From: Sphaerulina vaccinii
Lineage: Eukaryota > Ascomycota > Dothideomycetes > Mycosphaerellales > Mycosphaerellaceae
Length of the DNA stretch: 64,000 nt
Direction of reading: 5' to 3'
Assembly: GCA_022570795.1 (NCBI GenBank)
Contig: JAKUDP010000008.1
Coordinates: forward strand, 62,001 to 126,000
Under the pieces are notes generated by a model, which did no database searches, had not been told where the DNA came from, and saw only the letters and a program-made list of their open reading frames with translations. Shown here piece by piece: positions 33,815-43,107 of the stretch. Both the position numbers and the translations under genes were made by a program. Every line of letters begins with the position of its first letter. Within the stretch, counting starts at the first letter, position 1.

Positions 33815-34753
33815 CTATTGTATCTCCGGAAAGGTAAGGGTGTCATCGAAACAATCTTGCAGAGAGGCGTTTCGACGTGTCACTGCATGCCACGAGTCTA
33901 ACCTTAGGATTCGTAGCGGCTTCTGTCCGACTGCTAGAATGGCAATTTCTCTCTGCTGCTTTTCCACGCCCTTATACAGCTTATCATAAGCCTTTGCAAA
34001 CGCAGGTCGTGTCGACTCAATTTGTTCCGCAGTAAAGCCCTTGTGCAGCAATTGTATGCTCGGATTACCCATAGTGTAGAATTGCTCGGTTGCAGCCTCC
34101 ACACTCTCCTTAGGTGGCTGCCAACAATCGAAGGGCTTCGCTGTAACATTCTGCAGTCCTGCTTCAACGAAGAGCTTCTCAATATCTTCTCGTTCCGTAG
34201 TGCCAGTATGGAACAGCGGAGGCGCAGTATACGACGAGTCCAAAGTCTCGCGCACAGCTTCCTGCCAGACAGGCACCCAAGACACTCGACTCCAGGTCGA
34301 TACTGCCACCACGCCTCCAGGTTCAGCCACTCGGCTCATCTCAGCAATGACTTTCGCAGGATTTGGTACGAACGGGAGGAAGAAAGTTCCAGCCGAGAAT
34401 GTGAAACTTGCATCTCTCAAGCCAGCAGCTTGTAAGTCCATGGAATCTGCAACAAGAGTCTTCACTGTGGTCCAACCTTGCTTTTGTGCCTCTTTGTTGA
34501 GAGTATCGATCATGCCAGACGAGACATCGGCTGCTGTGATTTGTGCCTGTGGCTTGGCTTTGAGAATGGTAGATGTGAACATTCCTGATCCGGCGCCGTT
34601 GTCGAAAAAGCGTGGTGTATCATGTATGGGTGGGCTCAGTTCGAGCATCATCGATAGCAACTCACGGCATGGTGCTGCTGTGATTTCCTGCACTGATGAT
34701 GCCCATTTGTCGCTGTGCTTGGACCAGGTATCTGCGTGGTGTGCGTGTGCCAT
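33815..34753 (-). CDS. Class I SAM-dependent methyltransferase
   Basis: Single exon, 312 residues, ATG at 34753. SAM-binding motif I is FFDNGAGSGMFTSTI (GxGxG-type), with the acidic post-I motif ITAADVSSGMID and a motif II/III region DASFTFSAGTFF and PGGVVAVSTW. The C-terminal half has the lid-type helices seen in small-molecule (UbiE/Coq5-like) methyltransferases. The substrate is unknown. The last 45 residues (RILRLDSWHAVTRRN onward) look less conserved and may be read-through sequence or an unspliced end. It is convergent with the carbonic anhydrase gene (about 200 bp between stops). Confidence 0.8.
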   Translation of the reverse strand: MAHAHHADTWSKHSDKWASSVQEITAAPCRELLSMMLELSPPIHDTPRFFDNGAGSGMFTSTILKAKPQAQITAADVSSGMIDTLNKEAQKQGWTTVKTLVADSMDLQAAGLRDASFTFSAGTFFLPFVPNPAKVIAEMSRVAEPGGVVAVSTWSRVSWVPVWQEAVRETLDSSYTAPPLFHTGTTEREDIEKLFVEAGLQNVTAKPFDCWQPPKESVEAATEQFYTMGNPSIQLLHKGFTAEQIESTRPAFAKAYDKLYKGVEKQQREIAILAVGQKPLRILRLDSWHAVTRRNASLQDCFDDTLTFPEIQ

Positions 34754-35438
34754 TGTGAGGGCTGTGGTGTCAGATCTTGTTTAAGAGGAAGGCCGGAGGT
34801 ATATCTCATTGTCTGCATTTCACATCAATGGCATCGAGAGTCCTTTTACTAACCGCATGACGTGCAGCAGTGGATAGGAGAGTTCGCTGTATTGCAGATC
34901 TTGTGCTTAAACGGCTGTTGCGCTAGCATCGAGCATTTGGCATTTGACATCTTCAGACTCCTAGACACTCCTCTTGTCAGTGCATATGATCCAGATCGTT
35001 TCATCAGCTATCAGCTCATGAGAGACGACTGAATATCAGTGGACGTGTAAGATCATGGTCTGAACCTTAACCGACTCCGATTCTGGGAAGTTGTGCTAAC
35101 TCAGCAGCATGCACGCCGTCTGGTCAACTACCATAAAGGTCGTGTCTGATGAAGCTGATGGAAACAAATGACGAGAACAGAGACGTGAACAGGTGATGAA
35201 GTAACAGGGGTGGTAGCACGGAACAGAAATTGTGCTGACTCAATGCTGACTGTTTTCCTCACCTCACCTCACTTCATTTTCACGGCCTGCAGTTTAAGCG
35301 ACGATTAAGTTGTGTCACGCATACCAATCCTGCGAGATGACGCCTGAGGCTCGAAATCGTGCTACGAGAGCTTAACAACAGCTTATAAGTGGTCATCAGC
35401 CATACTGAGCACATGCATTGCAACGACCAACTCCCAAC
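34754..35438. other. Divergent intergenic region
   Basis: 685 bp between divergently transcribed genes. No supported gene. Confidence 0.45.
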
Positions 35439-36149
35439 ATGACCAACAGCACTCTAGCCTCCAGCTCCCTCGCAGCAGCATACCTCATGCTAGCAATAGT
35501 CTCGTACCGAAGCAGCGTCAATCCCAATAAAGAGCCTCCCAAACAAGACCTCCAAACAACCGACCGCCTATATCACTCCAACATCCTCTTCTATCGCCAA
35601 CGATTGCTATACATGCAAATCATCACAATCTGGCTGCCGCTTATCTATGCCCTCTTCACAATTCTTCCTGTCCTGGGCCTTAGTAGATCCCTGGCCTGTT
35701 CACAATGTGACCAGAACGTAAACGAGGATATGTTCTTCTCTTGGTCCCCAACAATCATTCTATTCTTCGCTACCAGCTACCTTCTCGGATTCGGTCGATC
35801 GCGAGCCATGGCTCAGCTCGGCTCAGACTTCAATTTCGCGCTCGTCAAACCCAAGAAGGGTTTGCAAACTGGTGGACTTTACACCTATGTCAGACATCCG
35901 AGCTATACTTGTGGCGTGGCGTATACGATACTGGTAGGCGGCCATTTGACACGCTTGGATGGAATTTTGGGTTGCGTTATTCCACGAAGCTCTATCCTGT
36001 CAATTGCTCTGTTGCTGATGAGTCCAGCCGCATGGTGGACAGTAGGATATCGAATCGCGGACGAGGAGAGGTTCCTGAGGAAGGAATTTGGTGGGGAATG
36101 GGACGAATATGCTGCGAAGAGGGCTAGGCTTCTGCCGTGTATCTATTGA
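35439..36149 (+). CDS. ICMT-family membrane methyltransferase
   Basis: 236 residues from the ATG at 35439; the open frame continues upstream only to a TTG. Four to five membrane segments are visible. The C-terminal half has GLYTYVRHPSYTC and the terminal block RIADEERFLRKEFGGEW followed by YAAKRARLLP. This is the cofactor- and substrate-binding signature of isoprenylcysteine carboxyl methyltransferase and related phospholipid methyltransferases. The true CaaX methyltransferase Ste14 has the same fold, but fungi carry several such paralogues and this one lacks enough N-terminal similarity to name it Ste14. ER or endomembrane location is expected. Confidence 0.82.
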   Translation: MTNSTLASSSLAAAYLMLAIVSYRSSVNPNKEPPKQDLQTTDRLYHSNILFYRQRLLYMQIITIWLPLIYALFTILPVLGLSRSLACSQCDQNVNEDMFFSWSPTIILFFATSYLLGFGRSRAMAQLGSDFNFALVKPKKGLQTGGLYTYVRHPSYTCGVAYTILVGGHLTRLDGILGCVIPRSSILSIALLLMSPAAWWTVGYRIADEERFLRKEFGGEWDEYAAKRARLLPCIY

Positions 36150-36358
36150 GGTTGTGGGTCAATACAGCGTCTTCGCGCATTGGAGTTGGATGCACTAGCT
36201 GGCTTCTCTCTGAAATCAGGTCTCAAGGCCGATAACGACTCGAAGACAGACAGGTTGGCATGGTTGTAGTGTTCGCTGGGGACTAGCCTCCAACTCCGAT
36301 GCGCGAAGACGCTGCAGTAAAACACTTTCACTGACAACAAGCTTCTGGTCCAACACTC

Positions 36359-37491
36359 TTATGCACTCCTCGGCTCTCCGGGCAGCTCCTGCCTTTCATA
36401 TCCCGCCGGCAGAGTGGCCATCATCTCTTGCGGCTCGCGCGCAGCGTTCATCTCTGCATATGCAGGTTTCTGCGCAGCAGGACTCATCGGTTGTGTTGAA
36501 GCTTCGCCGGGCGGCTTTGCATCACTATAGGGCAGAAGACCTGCCTGTTGTGGCGCGTTATCAGCACTCCGCCGTGCTCTGCGCCTCCGCCAGATCAGAA
36601 AGGCTGCAAGTAGAATGGCGAGCACCACAGCAGGAACAACCACGCCAATTGCTGCTTTGGCGCCAGTTGAGAGACCAGACGAGGATGATGATGACTGCGT
36701 GGTCTCGGATGTGGTCGGCGTGGCACTCGCAGTAGATGAGGGAAGAGCATCCGTTGCCTGCCTTCTGATCTCAATCATCGGAGCAAAGATCGTGTAACTC
36801 GCGTACGTCGCCATTGAAACCGAGCTCGAGTCCATCTGAGTGGCTGTAATCGGCGGAGTAATGGTCGTAAGGTCAACGGTAGTGCCAGCTGAGCAGCTAG
36901 CAAGAGCTGCGCTTTGCCCGGATGTGACAACGCTTACACAAGTTTGGCCATTGTTTTGCTGGTTACCGCATGTGAAGCCACTGAACGAGATGTGGTGTGA
37001 GTACTCTTTTTTTCCCGCCAGATGCATAATGATCGACTCACCTCGGACAGCATCCATACGCAGTCTCACTGTTGTATATCGAATATTGTACAGGCCATCC
37101 CCACTCGCCTCCTCCCGTAGCAGAACAAGCAGTCGTATGCCCAGCTGGACAGATTATACCAGGACTGTAGAAGCCCCAGCCCCAGAAGGGAGGCTGTATC
37201 GTCGTTCCATACGCTGCAGGTGGCCAGCAAGATGTTCCATCTGCTATGAAGTTGCCTTGCGGATCGGATACGCTGAGGTACGAGGTAGTGCAAGTTTGGC
37301 CCTGGACGACCCACGTCAGCAGGTGAATGCTATACTGTGGAGCGCGAATCCGATCATACTCGATACGCCTGATCGCTTCTTGCACTGAAGAGGTTGTCCT
37401 GCAGAGCGATAGTACAAGCTGGCGCTGGAGTGAATGTGGTCGTTAGAGGCCCGATCACTGTGCGTGCCGAATTCGTGTTGTAGGTGCTCAT
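36359..37491 (-). CDS. Cys-rich single-pass surface protein
   Basis: Three exons (37491-37360, 37301-37042, 36980-36359) with introns of 58 and 61 nt give 337 residues in phase. The ectodomain opens with GPLTTTFTPAPAC, then GQTCTTSYLSV, TSCWPPAAYG, GFYSPGIICPAGHTTAC and YGCCP, then SGFTCGNQQNNGQTC. This is a pattern I associate with a widespread but unnamed fungal family carrying CWPP and CPxGY-type motifs. A Ser/Thr linker, a transmembrane helix (GVVVPAVVLAILLAAFLIW) with RRRRARR stop-transfer and a Pro-rich cytoplasmic tail follow. There is no classical signal peptide with this start, so an upstream exon is possible or the TM acts as signal-anchor. Confidence 0.72.
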
Positions 37492-38641
37492 GTCTGGAAC
37501 ACGTTTCTCGCCAGGACAGCAAGACAACTTCTGCAGAAGTAGCAGGCGCGGCTGCCTTTAGATGCAGACCTATTGTATTGGAGATCTTGAAGGATTGCAA
37601 GCCACCAACAACGCACGCGCATCAAGCGCGAAGGATCAGGTTATATAAGCGCCGATCTAACTTCTGCTGCGTGTGTCTTGCTCTCGAAGTCGATCCGTTT
37701 TCGGCAGGTGTGCGATCAGCGCTTGTATGCACGCTCAGCTTTCGAATGTGTCTTGATACTCGCATGGCCGTCTTGTTGGACTGAATGCAATCCTTTGCCT
37801 ACGAGTTGCTAGCCGCACCTAGGGTTCTCAGATCAGCGCGTCAATTGGTTAGTGATTTGCACAACCTATTCCTTCGCGAGCTGAGGGCCGCCAGCTACCT
37901 CACCGGTCCCGAGCCCAGCGCCTAGGAGGCTTTTCCTAGCAGCATTAGTACAAAAGACCTAGACACAGCCATAGGCTTGGTGAATTCTTCGCCGGTTTCC
38001 TCCTTGTGATGTAGTAGTCCGAGTGCATGCCATCGTTCTGGAGCACCTTCACTCCAGCTGCCATTGGCGCGAGTAGCTCGCAAGTGCTGATAGCTGGTCG
38101 TAGTAGCTACATGTATTCAGCTTTCAAGGAGTGCCGCAGAGGTTGCTCTAAAGACAAGCCTATCAGCATCGCCAGGTCCACGGACTCCAGATGGCGCGGG
38201 TGGTATCAGAAGGTGCAGAGATCGGATATCTATCAAGACATGATGGCACTTTCGATGAATTGGATGCCTTTGGAGTCTCCCCGTTGAACGTGAGCAGCTG
38301 TAATCATGAACGTTCCCTGAAGACTGAAGACTTCACGATCGCGATGCGAATGCACTCCTGGTAGCGCAGCGGGAGGCGGAAAAGGCAGGGATGTTCGTAG
38401 AGACTGGCAATGCTTCCGCAGAATCGATGTTGACTAGGCTGGTAGGGTTGTAGAGGTGTTTGGAGAAACGCGAAAGTTGCGCGTGTGCCTGAGTCAGTCG
38501 TCATTGCCCCGACCCCGAGACGGAGACGCCACTTCTCTCCCCGCGATTGCACTTCCACCAAGCTCGCAGCTTCTGTGCTCGCGTGCTCAGACAATAACAT
38601 CCACGAAACAGAGATACTTTCTACCAGCGACATAGTCAAAT
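37492..38641. other. Divergent intergenic region
   Basis: 1.15 kb between the surface-protein gene (-) and UBP14 (+). It includes a TATATAA element at 37641-37648. The last 40 bp before the UBP14 ATG carry the leader motif (38605-38641) that reappears in the array behind UBP14. Confidence 0.45.
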
Positions 38642-41175
38642 ATGGCTTGTCCGCATGCTACAGAGTATCAGCGCCCTCCACCCCGCCCCTCCGACCCAGT
38701 CTACAAGGACGACTGCACGCTCTGCTTTGACGGCGTGGACGATTATGGCGGAATCTACGTCTGCCTGCACTGCTACAATGGAGGCTGCGGCGGAGATCGA
38801 GACCACGGGATTGAACACGCTAAACAACTGAATCATCCCCTCGCCGTCAGCATTCAGCGAAAGCGCAAAGCACCGCCAGAGCGAGAAGATGGCCCTTCGC
38901 CGGCGAAGATCACGAAGTTGGAGGTGCCAGCGGAGACCTACGAGCAGAAATACGACACCACGTATAGCATCATGTGTCTCGAATGTGCTGTTCAGCTTCC
39001 CGAAGAGGGCAAGGTCGGCGAGGCCGCTGCAGGTATCATGAAAGCCAACACATACGCTCAGCAAGAGGAGGTCAAGGCCTGGGAGCTGGAGCTGACTATA
39101 TGCGACCACACTGCTTTTCTCGAGCAAGAACCCGCCCGCGAGATACCAAGTGGCGACCTTGGGCACTGTGGCGAATGCGATCTTAAGGAGAACCTCTGGA
39201 TGTGCCTAACTTGTGGCAACTTGGGTTGCGGCAGACAGCAGTACGGAGGCGCACCAGGCAATGGTCACCAAGTAGCACACGCCCAGTCGACCAAGCACCA
39301 CGTGGCTGTCAAGCTTGGGTCAATCTCTGCAGATGGAAGCGCTGACATCTACTGCTACTCATGCGACGAAGAGCGAAAGGACGCCAAACTGGTCGAGCAT
39401 CTGGCACACTGGGGAGTCAACATTGCTGGTCGATCAAAGACGGAGAAGAGCATGGGCGAAATGAACCTCATTTACAACATGAACTATGACTTCGCCATGA
39501 CAGATGCGGAAGGTCGACAGATGACGCCTCTGTTTGGTCAAGGCTTTACTGGACTAAAGAACATTGGCAATAGCTGTTATCTTGCTTCAGTACTGCAGGC
39601 GCTCTTTGCCATGCCAGAATTCGAAAAGCGTTACTACAGGCCGGAGGAGAAGCTCGACTGGATCGATAGTGCGAGGCCCGCCGAGATGCTCGACGTGCAG
39701 CTGCGCAAGTTGGCCGACGGTCTTCTCTCAGGACGCTACAGCAAGCCAGACGTGGATATACAGCAGCCAGAGAACCCAGATGAGAAGCCGTATCAGAAGG
39801 GACTATCACCACACATGCTCAAGAATATTGTGGGCAAGGGTAAGCAATGGTCTCTCCAATCTCTCTCGCACTGACGCGGCGAGCATGAAGACCAGCATTG
39901 CTGGGAGGGGTATTCCCATTCAGAGACACTTGCTAACCTTTCACCTCAGGTCACGCTGAGTTCAGCAGTATGCGGCAGCAAGATTCGTTCGAGTTCCTAC
40001 TTCACCTCCTAAAGCTCATATCGAGGAATCAGGCCTCAATGAAAGAGCTGCAGCACCCAGCAATATATGATCCAGTCGACTCGTTCAGATTCCACATGGA
40101 GCAGAAGCTGCAATGCTTAAGCTGCCAGAAGGTCAAGTACCGGACTGATGAGATGGAGAACATCAGTGTTGCTGTGCCCATTAGCCGCAAACCGAAGGGT
40201 GCCCAGGCGACTAACGGCGACACACCCATGATCGACAGCGACAAGGATGCCGTAAGAAGCGATAAGGACGCCGAAAAGGATGAGTTCGAGCCAGTCACAC
40301 TCAAGCAATGCCTCGATAACTTCACGGAAGCAGAAGTGGTTGACCTCGAATGCTCAGGCTGCAAGAACAAGGGCTTCACCAAGCAATCCCTCTTCAAGAC
40401 CTTCCCTGTCATATTGGCAGTCAATGCTCGTCGCTTCGAGATCGTCAACTGGGTTCCTACGAAGCAGGACGTGCCGGTCATCGTCGAGGATGGTTCTTTC
40501 GACATGGAAGCCTACCGCAGCCCAGGCAAACAGGCCGACGAGGAAGAGCTTCTCGATCAAGAGGCGCCAAGCACCGCATTCCAGCCTAATGAAGGCTCTC
40601 TCGATATGCTGATGAGCATGGGATTCCCTCGCGTACGATGCGAAAAGGCTTTACGAGCCACTGGGAACTCTGATGCCGAAGTCGCCGCTGCTTGGCTCTT
40701 CGAGCACATGGAGGATCCCGACATCGATGAGTCGATTGCCACCTCTGCTGCCGCATCCTCTGATAGCGCAGTCGCAGCTGCAGACCCGGAAAAGATCGAG
40801 AACCTTGGCAATATGGGTTTTGCTTCACCTCAAGCTCGGCAGGCTCTCAAGGAGACCGGTGGCGACATGGAACGCGCTGTGGACTGGCTGTTCTCTCACC
40901 CTAATGCTACTGGCATTTCCGAGGACGAATTAGCACCTGCTGCCTCAGCTGCTCCTGTCATTCCGGAAGACACGAAGCCAGCCAAGTTCTCCTTGCAGAG
41001 CATCGTTTGTCACAAGGGTAGCTCTATCCACGCAGGTCATTACGTCGCTTTCATCAAGAAAATGGCCGGCTGGACGCTATTTAATGACGAGAAGGTCGCT
41101 CTTGGAGGCGATGTCGACGAAATGAAGAAGTTCGCATACATCTACTTCTTCCGCAGAGACGGAGAGGAGGCTTAG
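38642..41175 (+). CDS. UBP14: Ubiquitin carboxyl-terminal hydrolase, Ubp14/USP5 type
   Basis: Exons 38642-39839 and 39950-41175 (110-nt intron, TGCTAAC branch) give 807 residues. In order: a variant zinc finger (C25..C44), a ZnF-UBP domain (about 174-260, with CGECD, CLTCGNLGCGR and a His cluster), the USP catalytic domain opening with GLKNIGNSCYLAS (catalytic Cys312), two UBA domains (about 605-645, MSMGFPRVRCEKAL; about 680-720, GNMGFASPQARQAL) inserted in the catalytic domain, and the His box HAGHYVAFIKK near 762. This is the complete Ubp14/USP5 arrangement, which disassembles unanchored polyubiquitin chains and keeps free ubiquitin available. All expected catalytic residues are present. 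Confidence 0.93.
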
Positions 41176-41289
41176 TCAGCCAATCAGATGGATACGAACG
41201 CATAGATGACGAGATGATAGTGTATCAGTAGCAGTGATAGAGAGAGCAGATGACCATAATTGTATCAGTAGAAGCATACCTCTCTCCGT

Positions 41290-42416
41290 TCTCTGCGCAT
41301 ACCACGCCCTCGGGGGCGCAACCGCATCGCTGTGACAGTTCGGCACGCGAACAGAGATACTTTCCTCGCGAGTGACATAGCCAAATTCGAAGCATTGAAA
41401 TGAGGTTCGTTCGTTCAGTCGTAAGTGAAATCTCATGCAATTCTGACTATGTCGGCAGGCACGACCTATACATCCCTGTGAAATCCCAGATACCACGCCG
41501 GCGAGAGCATAGCCATATCGCTGTCAAATCTTGTCCTGCGAAACAGAGATACTTGCCTGCAAAGGAAATAGTCAAAATTGAAGCTAAAAATTAGGCCCAC
41601 TGTGAGTGAAATCTGATGCAATTCTGCCTATGTCGGCAGGCACGAAGTCGTCTCGCTCCTTGAGAATATCCGAAGGCTACGACATTGAAAGCACAACCGT
41701 ATTGCTATCGGTTCTTGTCCTGCGAAACAGAGATACTTGCCTACGAAGCACTTGTAACCAAATATGAATAATCAGAATAAGGTCCGCTGTGAGTGCTCTC
41801 CTGACCATGTTGGCAAGTACGACCTGTTCCCATCTCTGTAAAGCTAAACACTACGCTGTCCAGAGCATCTCCGTATCGCTGTCAAGCTGTTGTCTCGTAC
41901 AACAGAGATATCTCGCTAGCAAGTGACATGACCAGCAGCCGCAGTACCAGCCAGCCGCAATGCAAGGCCACCAGCAGCCTCGTCTCCCTCCGCAGGAGTA
42001 CACCCATCCACAGCAGCGGCATTACCAGGGGCACGTCCGGCAAGATGCCCACCAACACATCAGAGACTCCTCGTCTTCGAGAACTGAACATGTTGCGCCA
42101 TTCGACAGCCGTGCACCACCAAGCGGCCAGGGATCCGGATCCGGCACACTCAACGACGAGCTTGTCGATTTCGGCAACACCGATCCACCCCCACAACGAC
42201 ACGTCCAGCCGCAGCGCAACGCTAAGCCAAAGGTCACGGAGACCAGATGGAGAGGGATCGAAGTAAGGTTTCCTGCAGATGAGCATTCGTGCAGGTCGGC
42301 AGGTACGACCATTTCTCTTTGTCAGTCTCTGAGCACCATCATGCTATCGAGGGTGAAGTGTGTGGCTTTCGGAATTGCTTCGCGAAACAGAGATACTTGC
42401 TTAGCGGAGGACATCG
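41290..42416. repeat. Degenerate ~180-190 bp repeat array behind UBP14
   Basis: A core resembling CGAAACAGAGATACTT recurs at about 41347, 41538, 41722, 41899 and 42382 (spacings 191, 184, 177, then 483). Flanking subunits repeat in the same order: a CATCGCTGTCAA-like block before each core and a TATGTCGGCAGGCACGAC-like block after it. The same core, with GACATAGTCAAAT after it, sits in the UBP14 leader at 38605-38641. The fourth interval is enlarged by about 300 bp of Gln/Pro-codon-rich sequence. No coding capacity is shared by the units. Confidence 0.8.
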
Positions 42417-42511
42417 TCTGTCACAAGGGAAGCTCCATTCGCGCAGGCCGTTACGTCGCTTCCAACGACGAGAAGCTCGCTCTTGGTGGTGGACGGCATC
42501 ATCAGATCTAA
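41960..42511 (+). pseudogene. Chimeric ORF containing a UBP14 His-box fragment
   Basis: An ATG-initiated 183-codon frame in the repeat array. The first 95 or so codons are Gln/Pro/His-rich (PQEYTHPQQRHYQ, GTLNDELVDFGNTDPPP) and look like part of some other protein's coding sequence. The frame then crosses two repeat blocks and ends in a degraded copy of the UBP14 C-terminal catalytic segment (IVCHKGSSIRAGRY then SNDEKLALGG). Relative to UBP14 this copy has lost about 30 bp in frame and its catalytic-type His is now Arg. It cannot be an active protease. Either debris from partial duplications or a young chimeric gene; I favour debris. Confidence 0.55.
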
Positions 42512-43107
42512 GTATGGAGATAGACTTGAGTCTGCCCAGACAGCCATAGCTGTATCGAAAGCATCGAGCATCATGAGGACCTATATCCCGACCACGTCTT
42601 TTTTATCGATCTTGCTAGTTTCGTGATCCTGAATGAGAGATCGATGCTGACTCGCTTTCGCTTCTTGTTGTTGTCATCCTGCTCTGTGATCGAAGATGAA
42701 GCAGCATGATACACTTCGATGCCGTCGCATATGATAGGTGATGAAGGTGGAGTCGTATGGTAGAGCTCGTCGCCCAGACAGCCACAACTGCAGCTGTTGA
42801 GATCTTGCCGATCTGTTCTCGATCGCAGAGCTGTCGTAGGTGTCCATATCTTTGCTGGACGCAGTATGCGGGTCATGGTTGGCTTCTGTTGCGGAAATCG
42901 TGGGAAGTAGGCTGTGGGTCGGTTGGTATGCTTCTAGGTCCGAGAATCGATGTTGTGGACGCGTTAACGATAATGAAGATGCTTCTAAAGGGCGAGAGGC
43001 TGAGAGAGTAACTGTATCTCTATTTCTACCTCGTGGCAATCTATCGTAAATCTAATGTCTAAGACTATCTCATATCGTAACACATAAAGGCTGAAGCCGA
43101 AGTCTCA
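42512..43107. other. Intergenic, no firm gene
   Basis: Two overlapping minus-strand frames (42571-42876 and up to about 43039) look partly protein-like (SSITEQDDNNKKRKR; PQHRFSDLEAYQPTH) but are in different phases with no usable intron between them, and the upstream one lacks an ATG. Possibly a decayed gene. Confidence 0.3.

Noticed and set aside
38027..38287. 86-codon ATG frame upstream of UBP14
   Set aside because: Composition is not clearly coding, no domain, and it lies where a divergent promoter is expected.
42571..43039. Two overlapping minus frames suggesting a gene
   Set aside because: Different phases, no usable intron between them, and no ATG for the longer upstream part. Kept only as possible decay product.
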